Part shown: positions 27,432 through 36,896 of the stretch, in pieces | How positions within the stretch are numbered: position 1 is the first letter of the stretch | How the letters are laid out: each line of letters starts with the position of its first letter | Assembly: GCF_900156475.1 (NCBI RefSeq) | Contig: NZ_FTNR01000008.1 | Location: forward strand, 1 to 64,000 | Source: Natronorubrum thiooxidans | GTDB lineage: Archaea > Halobacteriota > Halobacteria > Halobacteriales > Natrialbaceae | Direction of reading: 5' to 3' | Length of the DNA stretch: 64,000 nt | Translations under genes and position numbers: made by a program | Notes under the pieces: model-generated | The model's database searches: none | The model's input: the letters and a program-made list of their open reading frames with translations, nothing else | What the model was told of the DNA's origin: nothing

Positions 27432-28432
27432 GCATCGAGATCACCGAGTTCGACGTGGCCGATCGCGACGAGTGGAACGAACTAGTGAGTCGGTCGGCAG
27501 CGGGGACGTTCTTTCACCACTACGATGTTCTCGAGGTAATCGAAGAACACGCGTCCGCACGCCTGTATCCGCTGGTCGGTCACAAGGGGCAAGAGCCAGT
27601 CGGGCTCTTTCCAGTCTTCGAACTGCGGAACAAGGCTATCACGATGGCGTTCTCACCACCGCCCGAGCTAGGACTTCTGTTTCTAGGCCCCGCGACATTG
27701 ATGCACGACGGTCTCAAGCGGCGGAAACAGGAGCGCCGGCGAAGACGCTTCATTGAGGGCTGTCTCGACATTATCGAAGAGAGAGTGAATCCACGGTACT
27801 ACCGGTTTTGTACCCCGGTCGGGTACGAGGATCCACGACCGTTCACGTGGAACGAGTACGAGACGTCACCACTACACACCTATCGGCTCGATCTCGAACG
27901 CGATACCGAGGAAATCAAGCGATCGTTTTCGAAGTCGCTCCGGCGGTACCTCGATCCCGACGAGGACAACCGGTTCGTGATTGAAGAGGGTGATCAGGAT
28001 GCGATCCGATTCATACACGAGCAGGTAACAGCACGCTACGAAGCCCAAGATAAGACGTATTCTGTTCCGCTCGAGTTCTTGTTGGACCTCTACGAGCAAT
28101 CCGCCGACGGGCACGTTAGACCGTATATCGCTCACGTCGATGGCGAGCGTGTGAGCGGTATCATCGTGCTCGAAGACAAGTCGACCATCTACTTCTCGGA
28201 AGGTGGCGGCAAACCTGACATCGACTTTCCGATTAACGATATCCTCCACTGGCGGATCATACGAGACGCGCGCGAGCGTGGGATCGAAACGTACGATCTC
28301 TATGGTGCGAATACGCCCCGAATCTGCGAGTACAAATCGAAGTTCAACTCGGACTTAGCAACCTACTACGAGGCTGAGAAGGGATCGCTAGTCATGAGTA
28401 CTGCCGCAAAGTTGTACAAAAAATACGGATAG
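27428..28432 (+). CDS. FemAB/BioF2-like GNAT acyltransferase, paralogue 1
   Basis: This 334-aa soluble protein fits the double-GNAT FemAB/BioF2 acetyltransferase group. Segments shared with its paralogue at 35092-36090 are DEWNELVSRS near residue 15, YPLVGHKGQEPVGLFPVF, FSPPPELGLLFLGPATL, RPYIAHVDGERVSGIIVLED and IETYDLYGANTPRICEYKSK. Relatives transfer aminoacyl groups from tRNA to cell-wall precursors or acyl groups to amino-sugars. Here the glycan context suggests decoration of a surface polymer. The start overlaps the truncated deacetylase by 4 bases. The acyl donor and acceptor are unknown. Confidence 0.82.
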   Translation: MSIEITEFDVADRDEWNELVSRSAAGTFFHHYDVLEVIEEHASARLYPLVGHKGQEPVGLFPVFELRNKAITMAFSPPPELGLLFLGPATLMHDGLKRRKQERRRRRFIEGCLDIIEERVNPRYYRFCTPVGYEDPRPFTWNEYETSPLHTYRLDLERDTEEIKRSFSKSLRRYLDPDEDNRFVIEEGDQDAIRFIHEQVTARYEAQDKTYSVPLEFLLDLYEQSADGHVRPYIAHVDGERVSGIIVLEDKSTIYFSEGGGKPDIDFPINDILHWRIIRDARERGIETYDLYGANTPRICEYKSKFNSDLATYYEAEKGSLVMSTAAKLYKKYG

Positions 28433-28814
28433 CGTCCGAAATCGGTTGGCAGAATCATACCACTGGTCGTACTGGATTGAAATTCGGGCGATATGCTCCC
28501 GTAATGAATTACTGATACAGTCTGAGCGGTCGGCGAGCAACGGACGGTCCGTGCCGTCTACTGTTCCGACTCAACGAAAGTACGTGGTTCTGGTCGGGTA
28601 AATCAGCTTAGCTCTCGATGTTCGCTGGTACAGACCGCAGGCAACGTTCACGTATGCATGAAAGACGGGGGATAGCTTTTCTGACGTGGTTCACGTTACC
28701 CTGAACAACCGTGACTATTCATACAATCGTTCCAGGTCCCGCCGTCCGAACCGAGAGGCACGTCGTCCCATCGAGTTACCACTCTGCGGCCGCCTCACCG
28801 CCGGTCACCAGGGA

Positions 28815-30626
28815 ATGAGCCGACGCACCGCTGTCCTCTACGCCAGTGCGATAGTCGCCTTGCCGATCGCAGCGATCATCGGTATTGCCGCGCCACTTTG
28901 GCTGGGACTTACTAACCTCGCCATTCTAGGCCTGTACTTTGCAATTCCGATGCTCGTTTCGCCGGTTATCGTCCGACGGGTGTGGACTGACCGAACGAGG
29001 AGCCACTCTTTCATCACGTTTGTCGACTGGCGGGCGCTATCGATACTGTTTCACGTGGTCCTGAGCGTGCTCGTTCTCGTCGTGGCCGTCTCCGATGTCC
29101 GACCCACGACGTTCTTTCTGGGAATCGGCGTCCTCTACACACTGTGTTTCCTGCTCGCCGTGTCGGTCGACGGGAACGCAAGTCAGTCGGTCGTCCTCTA
29201 TCATATTGTAATCGCTCTGTTACTCGTTATTTTTAGCGTAACCCTCAAATACGGCTTTTTTGTCGGTCGGACCGATCTGTCGACGCATATTGCGCTGACA
29301 AACGAAGTCATCAAGACGGGATCGTCGCCAACACAGGTACCAGAGTACGAACCGTTCACCCTGTGGCACACCCTCACGGCAGCCACCTATCAGGTATTCG
29401 GTGGCTGGCTCACCCCACATGCCACAATGTATCTCGTCTCTGGGCTGGTTTTCGGTGCTGGTGTCCCGACGATGTACTCATTTTCTCGCCGGGTATACCC
29501 AAACAAACGGGTCGGCCTCCTCTCGTGTCTTCTCCTGATTTCGTTTCCTCTGTATATTTTCTATGGTATGTACTCGATTCCTCGGAGCATCACGTCCGTG
29601 CTCTTCCTCGGATTGCTACTTGCGATCGTGACGCCGCCGTCGCCCCGAACGAAGGCATTGAGTTTACTGTTTCTCATCGGAATCACCGTCTACCACACGG
29701 TCTCGATCCCGTTCGTTCTGGTGATACTCCTGCTCCTGTTCGTCACGGAACGGCTCCTTGGTCGTCGGGCCAGGATCGTCGACAGCTTTGTGCTTACCTC
29801 GGCCGTCCTTATCACGAGCATCTACTGGCTGTATCGCGCAGAGTTTATTATTACGAGAATCGCCGGCGCGATTGTCACCAGTTTCTTTGGTACCGCCGAG
29901 GAAACTGCACCCTCGAGCGTGCTCACCGAGCCATGGGTCGAACTCGCCAATTACGCCCAGTACGCGCTTCTTCTGGGATTCGTTCTCCTCGGCGTCCTGT
30001 TCTGGCTTCGATCCACTCGAACGCACGACTCGACGTTCGTCGCGGTCGGGCTCCTGACCGTCTTGATGGTCCCACTCATCTTTCCAGGACCGACACTCCT
30101 GCTCGACTCGCTGGTCGGAGTGAACGTCGGCCGGTTCGGACACTACAGTTTCATGCTTGTGTCAATCACCGGAGCCGTGGGGCTACACTACCTGCTGAAA
30201 CTGGGTGGGTTCAGAACCTTCGTCGTCCTTCTCGTCGTGATATCCTGTCTTTCCGTCACGGCCGTGTCAAACGACTTCGTCGCCACGGACAATCCAATGG
30301 TTGAACGGCCGTTCTACACGTATTATCTCACCGATCAAGAACGGCAGTCGTTCGAAACGATCGACGACCACCAGACCGGTGAGATCGGTGCCGACCGAGT
30401 TACCTGTCGCTATCTGCGGGAGATGCACTCGTCGGAGTGTGCGAGAATCGATGTGGCAGACGATAACCTGTTCGACGGGTACGACGGTGTTATCATCCGG
30501 GAGGGAGAACTGACACGACGGCCGTTACAGTTCACTGAGTACGTCTATGCCGATGAGCTCCCGTGGGAGGAGCTGGACGATCGAAACAGAGTATACGATT
30601 CGGGATCGGTATCGTTCTACGCATAA
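28815..30626 (+). CDS. large polytopic membrane protein (glycosyltransferase/PMT-like)
   Basis: This is a protein of about 603 aa with roughly 13-14 predicted transmembrane helices and a C-terminal soluble domain of about 100 residues. Between helices lies an acidic loop, GRTDLSTHIALTNEVIKTG and VPEYEPFTLWHTL, resembling the first extracytoplasmic loop of GT-C enzymes (an Asp-containing loop followed by a His). That suggests a dolichol-phosphate-dependent glycosyltransferase, but no diagnostic motif settles it. An upstream GTG at 28686 would add 43 basic residues; I prefer the ATG at 28815 (MSRRTAVLYASAIV), which leads straight into the first helix. Confidence 0.72.
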   Translation: MSRRTAVLYASAIVALPIAAIIGIAAPLWLGLTNLAILGLYFAIPMLVSPVIVRRVWTDRTRSHSFITFVDWRALSILFHVVLSVLVLVVAVSDVRPTTFFLGIGVLYTLCFLLAVSVDGNASQSVVLYHIVIALLLVIFSVTLKYGFFVGRTDLSTHIALTNEVIKTGSSPTQVPEYEPFTLWHTLTAATYQVFGGWLTPHATMYLVSGLVFGAGVPTMYSFSRRVYPNKRVGLLSCLLLISFPLYIFYGMYSIPRSITSVLFLGLLLAIVTPPSPRTKALSLLFLIGITVYHTVSIPFVLVILLLLFVTERLLGRRARIVDSFVLTSAVLITSIYWLYRAEFIITRIAGAIVTSFFGTAEETAPSSVLTEPWVELANYAQYALLLGFVLLGVLFWLRSTRTHDSTFVAVGLLTVLMVPLIFPGPTLLLDSLVGVNVGRFGHYSFMLVSITGAVGLHYLLKLGGFRTFVVLLVVISCLSVTAVSNDFVATDNPMVERPFYTYYLTDQERQSFETIDDHQTGEIGADRVTCRYLREMHSSECARIDVADDNLFDGYDGVIIREGELTRRPLQFTEYVYADELPWEELDDRNRVYDSGSVSFYA

Positions 30627-30682
30627 CGGATGCCCACCATCGCCGTTCTCCGAGGTTGGACGAGGTGCCGCTGGAAGCCCAG

Positions 30683-31438
30683 TTAGTACTCGGAGTACTG
30701 TCGAAGATCAGAACGGATGGTCTGATAGTTGCCGGCGAGAACCGATTCGTAGACTACCGAATCCCCATCGTAAAATAGCTTCGAGAGGACCGTCCTGAAC
30801 TGCTCGTCGAGGGTGGGATCCGAGGTAACTCGCTGACGAAGGTCGTTACACTTCGAAACGTAGCGATCGGGGAAGTCGCCATCGTAATCGAAGACGCCAC
30901 GACAGACGAGATGGGCGAGCGCGTCGGGTGGCGCAGGGATGTAGAACCCGTCGCGGTTGATCCGGCGATCGAGCATCGCGGCTTCCACGTCCGGGTCGAC
31001 CCGGATCTGCGACCCATCGAGCGTCGACTTGTAGGCCAAGTGGTTCTCCAGATCCATGACGATGGCGCCGTTACGGAACGTCCGTTCGACGTAATTCCTG
31101 TTGGAGAAATCCGCCGTAGTGACGGTCTCTTTTACGATTTCGATGACGTGTGACGGCGAGGTCGTGATCGTCTCTATGGTTTGCTGCGGTTGGCTCATCC
31201 CGGCGGATGCGAGTTTGAGGACGTTTCGGGCCGTCGGTTCGTCCAGTTCGAAGTCGTTCGCACAGATCCGGACCCCAACATCGAACGAAGACGCCTCGAC
31301 GAATACGTCGATGTCGCTACCTGTAATCGCGTCCGGGAGGTCGTCATATCCACGGAGAACGACGTATCGGATGTTTTGGTCTTCGAAAGAGTCGAAGACA
31401 CTAAAAATCGCCTCCTGCTGACCGGGGCTGATACTCAT
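30683..31438 (-). CDS. nucleotidyltransferase-fold protein of a glycan cluster
   Basis: This 251-aa protein has the minimal nucleotidyltransferase motif pattern: YVVLRGYDDLPDAITGSDID, where G-S-D-x-D is the metal-binding pair, followed by a third acidic strand near AIVMDLENHLAYK. Such proteins (NTP_transf-type) occur beside polysaccharide genes and are thought to transfer nucleotidyl or phosphosugar groups, but the substrate is unknown. Its start overlaps the upstream 63-aa gene by 4 bases, so it is the last gene of the three-gene minus-strand set with two tiny paralogues, and it faces the membrane protein gene. Confidence 0.72.
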   Translation of the reverse strand: MSISPGQQEAIFSVFDSFEDQNIRYVVLRGYDDLPDAITGSDIDVFVEASSFDVGVRICANDFELDEPTARNVLKLASAGMSQPQQTIETITTSPSHVIEIVKETVTTADFSNRNYVERTFRNGAIVMDLENHLAYKSTLDGSQIRVDPDVEAAMLDRRINRDGFYIPAPPDALAHLVCRGVFDYDGDFPDRYVSKCNDLRQRVTSDPTLDEQFRTVLSKLFYDGDSVVYESVLAGNYQTIRSDLRQYSEY

Positions 31439-31626
31439 TTTATTTCGTGAAGTGTCTCGTTCGCTTCTCGAATGACGGTCGCAAAGTGATCGAACTCGTC
31501 CGGAGACAGCTCGATTCGGCAGCTATCGAGATGGATGTGGATCACGCCAACGGTGTTGTACTCGATGCGGCACGTATCGATCTCGGAGAGTTCGAACGCG
31601 GCGAGTTCTTGTTCAACGATTCCCAT
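31435..31626 (-). CDS. 63-aa HxH-motif small protein, paralogue A
   Basis: This short acidic protein contains VGVIHIHLDSCRIELSPDEF followed by a helix (DHFATVIREANETLHEI). The same layout is seen in the next gene: GIHVHLRNTRIEMSIDDF. The conserved parts are an I-H-x-H-L strand, a RIE strand and an S-x-D-E/D-F helix cap. I do not recognise the family by name. It overlaps the nucleotidyltransferase gene by 4 bases and its paralogue by 14 bases, so the three are surely co-translated. Metal or sugar binding by the two histidines is possible. Confidence 0.7.
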   Translation of the reverse strand: MGIVEQELAAFELSEIDTCRIEYNTVGVIHIHLDSCRIELSPDEFDHFATVIREANETLHEIK

Positions 31627-31822
31627 GGTCGAGTTGCTTTTGAGCTGCGGTCACGTTTTCGGCAAAGGTCTCGAAGTCATCAATGCTCATTTCGATCCGC
31701 GTGTTTCGCAAGTGGACGTGGATTCCCTCGCCGATGTTATCTTCGACGACGAACTTGGTGGGTACGATGTCCGGTGTTGGGTCGACGGAATCGGAAGCCA
31801 ACATCTGAATGAATACGTTCAT
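31613..31822 (-). CDS. 69-aa HxH-motif small protein, paralogue B
   Basis: This is the first of the overlapping minus-strand trio. It carries KFVVEDNIGEGIHVHLRNTR and then IEMSIDDFETFAENVTAAQK, matching paralogue A across the whole strand-strand-helix core. The first 20 residues (MNVFIQMLASDSVDPTPDIV) are not conserved. The 14-base overlap with paralogue A in a different frame argues for real coding rather than chance. Function is unknown; it sits 74 bases downstream, in transcription order, of the ATP-grasp gene at 31896-33089. Confidence 0.7.
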   Translation of the reverse strand: MNVFIQMLASDSVDPTPDIVPTKFVVEDNIGEGIHVHLRNTRIEMSIDDFETFAENVTAAQKQLDHGNR

Positions 31823-31895
31823 ACTGATGTCTGGATAGCTACGTCCCTTGAGAAAATAAAGCTCTCCCCAGAAACTGAGGCGGCTATCATTACGC

Positions 31896-33089
31896 CTAGT
31901 CCTCGTCCGTAGCCTCCGAGACCACGACCGGTTCGATACCGTCTCCGTCGGTCTTCGAGTCTTTATAAAGACTGAACCAGTATCCTATCTGACCGAGAAT
32001 CGGGAGAGGGTCGTCTTTCGAGACGATGTCGTAACAACAGGGCTTCGACGATGGGGTAAAGAACTCGCGCATTGCAACGAGTCGGTTCTCGCGCTCCATC
32101 GCCTGTAACCAGTCGTGAAAGAGGGACCGTGCCTGTACGCCGACATCGTATGTGAGGTCCTGTTCGAGGGGCTCATCGGTAGCGAATCGATAGAGCAGAT
32201 AGGGGAAATCGACCCCCGCAAATACGGACAACGCCAGACTCCCCCACAGGCGCGGGTTAATTTCCATTAGCTTCGGCTCGCCGTCCCGCCGATCGTATCG
32301 ATATTCTGCCATAGCGACGCCTTGCCACCCGAGCGATGAGAGCAGTCGATCCGAGATTGCCACCAGCTCCGGATCCGAAATCGTCTCGCGGAACGTGCTC
32401 GCGCCGCCACCGGGTGGACGCGACCGGAGACGGTGTTGGACCGTGATGCCTGACAGCGTTGACGAGCGATCATACATCGTATAGACACCACGTTCGCCTC
32501 CGTTCGGTATGAATTCCTGAAGAATCACCGGGCCGTGTTGACGGAGTGTCCGCCGGTAGACACGGACGAGTTCCTCGTGTGAATCACAAACGGAAACCCC
32601 CTTTCCGCCGCTTCCTCGCCGCGGTTTTACGACTACCGGATAGCCACCGAGCGTCGATTCGATCGAATCGAGGTCGATCTCGTCGGACAAACGAGATTTC
32701 GGATGGGGAATGTCGTATCTCCTCGCGGCCTTGATCGTCGCTTCCTTGTCCAATCCAACTTTCAGCTGGTCGTACGGGAGGAAGGGGACGTTCGTGTGCT
32801 CTTCTAACTGAGATTTGTGCCTGACTACGACTTCTACTGTCTTTTGATCGACGGGCAAGATCATGCCGTAGTCGTGGTCCTGTAGTTCCTGCTCTATCGA
32901 TCGAACGAACTCGCCTGGTTTTTCTGCCGGTTTCGGATACGTTACGCACCGAGAGACGTATTTGGATGTTTTGCCAGCGTTCCACCGAATGGAGCTCCCT
33001 GCGGTTACGGCAAACCCTCGATTCCCCAAGCTCCGGATGGCAACGAGACCGTGTTTCGCGTGAGCGTCCAGAACAAATACGCGGTCCAT
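31896..33089 (-). CDS. ATP-grasp carboxylate-amine ligase-like protein, paralogue 1
   Basis: This 397-aa protein has the ATP-grasp fold: PVVVKPRRGSGGKGVSVC with the glycine-rich ATP loop, QEFIPNGGERGVYTMY, and the metal-binding LMEINPRLWGSLAL near the C-terminus. Related carbamoyl-phosphate-synthase-like ligases join a carboxylate to an amine with ATP. In a cluster that makes a uronic acid and carries FemAB-like transferases, amidation of a sugar carboxyl is a reasonable guess. The start MDRVFVLDAHAKHG at 33089 is chosen over one 21 codons upstream because it gives the usual N-terminal strand. Two tiny paralogues and a nucleotidyltransferase follow in the same direction. Confidence 0.85.
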   Translation of the reverse strand: MDRVFVLDAHAKHGLVAIRSLGNRGFAVTAGSSIRWNAGKTSKYVSRCVTYPKPAEKPGEFVRSIEQELQDHDYGMILPVDQKTVEVVVRHKSQLEEHTNVPFLPYDQLKVGLDKEATIKAARRYDIPHPKSRLSDEIDLDSIESTLGGYPVVVKPRRGSGGKGVSVCDSHEELVRVYRRTLRQHGPVILQEFIPNGGERGVYTMYDRSSTLSGITVQHRLRSRPPGGGASTFRETISDPELVAISDRLLSSLGWQGVAMAEYRYDRRDGEPKLMEINPRLWGSLALSVFAGVDFPYLLYRFATDEPLEQDLTYDVGVQARSLFHDWLQAMERENRLVAMREFFTPSSKPCCYDIVSKDDPLPILGQIGYWFSLYKDSKTDGDGIEPVVVSEATDED

Positions 33090-33254
33090 AATAGTCGATA
33101 CCGCTTCTACCTCCTCAATCACCCGCGGCACGCATAAGAGGCTGGCATACATATACTGGCTCGAATTATATTAATTTTATATCTAATATGATATTTTGTG
33201 TATTAATACTGGAAAACATTTTGGAATGAAATCCGGTAGTCTGCCATCCCAAAC

Positions 33255-34871
33255 TCACTCTAGATAGCCGAGATCGGAAAGGCGGTCTTCGACTCGGTGG
33301 TCCTCGGTCGCGACTGACTCAACTCCAGTAAAACGCGGGTAGTTTTGCGTCCCGATGGGCTCGACGCATGAGAGGGGCGCTCCATCCATTCGCTCGTCAT
33401 ACGGAATATTTAGCGTCGATAGGACGGTCGGTGCCACGTCAAAGAGTTGCGCACCCTCGAGGTCAGCGTCAGGCATTATATCCGCGCCGATTGCCGCAAA
33501 GGTCCCCTCAAATTTGTGATTCCACGGTTCCGTCGGGGGCCCGAACTGCTCACCTCGGAGTTTGGTGGACAGGAAATGATCGAAGTCCGCCGGAACAGTC
33601 ACGATATCTACACTGCGGTCGCTCTCCGGCCCGTGGAAGTGTTCCTCGCGCGGCAGAACAGCTTCGAAGACTGGCTTACCGTCGGGAGTCGTGACGGATC
33701 GGAGCACCTCTATCAGATCGGTACGCACCGCTTCGTATTCTGATGGTGGAACCACCCCGTCCGGGTCGCGCCCTTCAAGATTAATGCGAACGCCGAGTTC
33801 GATCCGGGCACGCATGTACGCCACTGAGTCGGGAAAAGAGACCCGGGTTTCGCCGGCTTTGACGAGCGTCGAAGGTACGCGTTTCGCGACCGGTTCTGTA
33901 ATTCCGAGCCGATCGAGCAATGTACCGACCCGCTGGCTCGTGACTCCGGCTTTGGCGGCGGCCGCGATAATCCGCTCGATGGCACCCTGTTCGTGACGCG
34001 TGGCCGACTCCCCTTCCTTGAGGTTCGCGTCCCGAACTGTCGCCCACGTCGGCATTCCGCGTCCGCCGCTTTCGATTTCGACGTACCCCTCCTCGAAGAG
34101 GTAATCATTCACTCGGAATTCGTATCCGTTGTACGGGCCGATCCCGTGATCGCTGGCGACGATCACGTTGTCCGGGTCGCAGATCTCGAGTAGGTCGTCC
34201 ACCTGACGGTCCACCTCGCGATAGATCGTCCGGATCGCGTCGTCATCGTCCGGACGCGCGTGAAAAATCGAGTCCGTCGCTTGGAACTGCACGAACCCGA
34301 ACGTCGGATCGAAACGATCCGCGAGATACTGGAACGCTTCTCCACGCATACGGACGCACGACTGACACGATTCGGTGAGCCCTACAACGTCGTTCTCGGG
34401 TGGATAGACACGATAGGTACCGATCGCGTTCCGAACCTCATCGAGTAACCCTTCGGGGTGACACTCGGGGTCTTCCGGCGCAGTGTAGCCAGGGATGAGT
34501 GCGCCGTCGAACGCACGCGGGGGATGAGTCACAGGGACATTTACGATGACGCTCGTTGTTTCATGTTGTCCGAGCAGCTCCCAGAGGGTTCGCTCTCGGA
34601 CATCCGTCGCGTTGACCACATCCCACTCGTAGTTGTCGAAGGAGAGGAAGCTGAAGACGCCGTGCTTTCCGGGATTCATCCCCGTGTAAAGCGACGGCCA
34701 CGCCGACGCCGTCCACGGTGGAATCTGTGAATCGAGCGGGCCGCTCGCTCCGTTTTCGAAGATCGATGCCAGTGTCGGTAGCTCCCCATCCTCGAACAAG
34801 GGCTGTAACACTCGATCACAGGCCGCATCGATGCCGATCAGCAGTGTCTCCAACGAAGTGCTGTGATCCAT
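33255..34871 (-). CDS. alkaline phosphatase superfamily enzyme (type I phosphodiesterase/NPP-like)
   Basis: This 538-aa enzyme begins LLIGIDAACDRVLQPLFEDG, giving the first metal-binding Asp14, and has the nucleophile Thr54 in PPWTASAWPSLYTGMNPGKHG. Later metal ligands fit DSIFHARPD and VIVASDHGIGPYNG. It therefore should hydrolyse or transfer a phosphate ester with two metal ions. No signal peptide or membrane helix is seen, so it is cytoplasmic or non-classically exported. Relatives are common in archaeal surface-glycan clusters, where a phosphotransfer role is possible. It is upstream of, and on the same strand as, the ATP-grasp gene. Confidence 0.87.
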   Translation of the reverse strand: MDHSTSLETLLIGIDAACDRVLQPLFEDGELPTLASIFENGASGPLDSQIPPWTASAWPSLYTGMNPGKHGVFSFLSFDNYEWDVVNATDVRERTLWELLGQHETTSVIVNVPVTHPPRAFDGALIPGYTAPEDPECHPEGLLDEVRNAIGTYRVYPPENDVVGLTESCQSCVRMRGEAFQYLADRFDPTFGFVQFQATDSIFHARPDDDDAIRTIYREVDRQVDDLLEICDPDNVIVASDHGIGPYNGYEFRVNDYLFEEGYVEIESGGRGMPTWATVRDANLKEGESATRHEQGAIERIIAAAAKAGVTSQRVGTLLDRLGITEPVAKRVPSTLVKAGETRVSFPDSVAYMRARIELGVRINLEGRDPDGVVPPSEYEAVRTDLIEVLRSVTTPDGKPVFEAVLPREEHFHGPESDRSVDIVTVPADFDHFLSTKLRGEQFGPPTEPWNHKFEGTFAAIGADIMPDADLEGAQLFDVAPTVLSTLNIPYDERMDGAPLSCVEPIGTQNYPRFTGVESVATEDHRVEDRLSDLGYLE

Positions 34872-35091
34872 CGGTCGTTTTCGGCTGGTGGAAGGTTTCG
34901 TTATACGCTTGATACAGATACTCCGCTACGTACCTGGCGTGATCCGCTGCAGTAATAGTATTTTAGCTCGACGACTTCCGCCGCTCCTACGGCGAGCTCA
35001 TCTATTTCGACGATTGAGCAGTCTTAGTCCCTCAATTCCTGGCAGAATGGTCAAACTATAGAGGCATTGATCCAATGAGCACGCCTTTTGG

Positions 35092-36090
35092 CTAGCGAAA
35101 ACGGTCGTACAGTGATTTGAGGACGTTCGTTGTCTTGGATGACCGTTCGAGCGAGAAATACGATCGAACGTCGGGGTTGAACTTCGATTTGTATTTACAG
35201 ATCCGGCGGTTATTCGCGCCGACGAGATCGTACCGTTCGATGCCACGGTTACGCGCGTCTTGGATTACGTGCCAATCAAGGATGTCAGTCGCTGGCACGT
35301 CGTGATCGCGATCATTGATAGACTGCCAACGGTATATCGTCTCGTCGTCCTCCAACGTGATCAAACCGCCGACAAATACTCCATCGGAGCGGCAGACGTA
35401 GCCACGCACGGTCCCCTCCGGCAGTTTTCGGTACAGATCGGAGGCGAACGACGGTGGAACGTCGTATGTGACGCCCTGCTCAGCGTGGCGATCATGTACG
35501 TTGGTTATTATTTCCTCGATATCGTCCGCTTTCCCTTCCAATAGCTCATAACTATCCTCGTTCGTTCGGCGAACGTTCCGCCGAACATCGCTGCTAAAGG
35601 TCATAAACAGCTCATCGGGGGAGCGTGAAATGTCAATCTCGTAGGTATAGCGCGGAGTGATATCGAAATTACTCCAGATGAACGGGCGGGGGTCAGTGTA
35701 CTCCGTTCCAGTTCTGACGTGGACGTACTGAGGGTCGATTTCGTGCTCTATCTCCTCGAAGACCGCCTCGTTGAATCGGCAGTGGCGTTTTTCGGCTTTT
35801 CTCTGTTTCGCTTTCCCTTGATTGAGCAGCGTCGGACCGAGATACGATATCTTCAGGTCAGGTGGTGGCGAGAACGCGGCTTGGATCGGTCCTCGCGACA
35901 GAGAAAACACCGGAAAGAGGCCGACGGCTTCCTGTCCTTTGTATCCAACGAACGGGTACAAGGTCGTGTTCGAATAGTCTGTAAATACATCTAGGGCTTC
36001 GAACCAATGAAACGGCGTTCGTTGCTGAGAGCGATCGACTAATTCGTTCCATTCATCGGCATCATCTGCGAGCGAAACATCGATACTCAT
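35092..36090 (-). CDS. FemAB/BioF2-like GNAT acyltransferase, paralogue 2
   Basis: This 332-aa protein is clearly homologous to the one at 27428-28432 over its full length: EWNELVDRSQQRTPFHWFEA, YPFVGYKGQEAVGLFPVFSL, FSPPPDLKISYLGPTLLNQG and GIERYDLVGANNRRICKYKS. Two paralogous transferases in one glycan region suggest two different acceptors or donors. It is on the minus strand, apparently alone. It is soluble, with no signal peptide. The substrate is not known; GNAT-type acetylation and FemX-type aminoacylation both remain possible. Confidence 0.82.
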   Translation of the reverse strand: MSIDVSLADDADEWNELVDRSQQRTPFHWFEALDVFTDYSNTTLYPFVGYKGQEAVGLFPVFSLSRGPIQAAFSPPPDLKISYLGPTLLNQGKAKQRKAEKRHCRFNEAVFEEIEHEIDPQYVHVRTGTEYTDPRPFIWSNFDITPRYTYEIDISRSPDELFMTFSSDVRRNVRRTNEDSYELLEGKADDIEEIITNVHDRHAEQGVTYDVPPSFASDLYRKLPEGTVRGYVCRSDGVFVGGLITLEDDETIYRWQSINDRDHDVPATDILDWHVIQDARNRGIERYDLVGANNRRICKYKSKFNPDVRSYFSLERSSKTTNVLKSLYDRFR

Positions 36091-36896
36091 CGTTCTACCT
36101 CGAATTCCGGAGGCCTCCTCGAGCGGGGCTTACACAGTGACGTCGTCGATGTCGGCTAGGCTATGTTGTATACAATCAATCGACAAAAGACTATGTGATG
36201 CCGACTATATTATGCCAAATTAATCCCATCATACAAACACATTGTATGTTCTACAGAACATTTGTATTGGTCTCTACTGTGTTTTAGAATATAGTTATAA
36301 AATTGGGCGAGGCACCAGTACACAACAAGTATGATCGGATTCTGCCCCGTGAACCTTAGCGAAACAGATTCGACAGGCTCGACCGGTGAGACGTGTGCGA
36401 GGTCGGCCGGAAGGAAGATCCAATATCGAAGTACTTCCAGAATCTCTCGTCCAGCGTCGACAAAACGTCGTGCGAAGCTCTTCTCATTGATCCCAAATAC
36501 ATATTACCTCTTCTCGAAATCAGTAATATCTTGATGAAGCGCCGACCTGTCTCGTCCAGGTCGATTACAAAGTCGATCATTTATTACGGCATGGGGAATA
36601 CGACCGCTGAATCGGAACGATGAGGGCTACAGAAACGAGGGTCAGGTTCCCTCATTTTGCGTCTCAAGAAGCCGCTTCTGTACCCGCATAGTCTCGGCCT
36701 CAGTTCACAAGATGCTGCTATCAGTACTACACTCGGCGAACACGCCTGCAATGAACCCGTTGCGTTCTTGCGCGATCGAGAAGCCTCCGACCGACCTGGG
36801 CAAAATCATGGGACGGGACTCCGAGAGCAAATGAGAGGGACTCATCCGCCGTCGCTCTCCGTTCACAAAGGGAGGGATGCAAGTCGACCCTAATCG
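36091..36896. other. AT-rich intergenic region, no supported gene
   Basis: About 800 bases separate the divergent FemAB-like gene from the flippase gene. The first 220 bases are AT-rich. Frames of 60-78 codons occur at 36331-36623 on both strands and at 36657-36918, but none has a familiar motif or normal acidic composition. A relic of a mobile element cannot be excluded. Confidence 0.45.

Noticed and set aside
31435-31822. RiPP precursor peptides for the neighbouring ATP-grasp ligase
   Set aside because: No repeated core motif or leader-core layout is visible, and the conserved strand-strand-helix core looks like a folded domain. Kept only as an alternative in the findings.
36331-36623. Several 60-78 codon frames in the gap before the flippase
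   Set aside because: Three overlapping frames on two strands compete with no motif or acidic bias to prefer one. Transposase relics were considered, but no DDE or RuvC motif was found.
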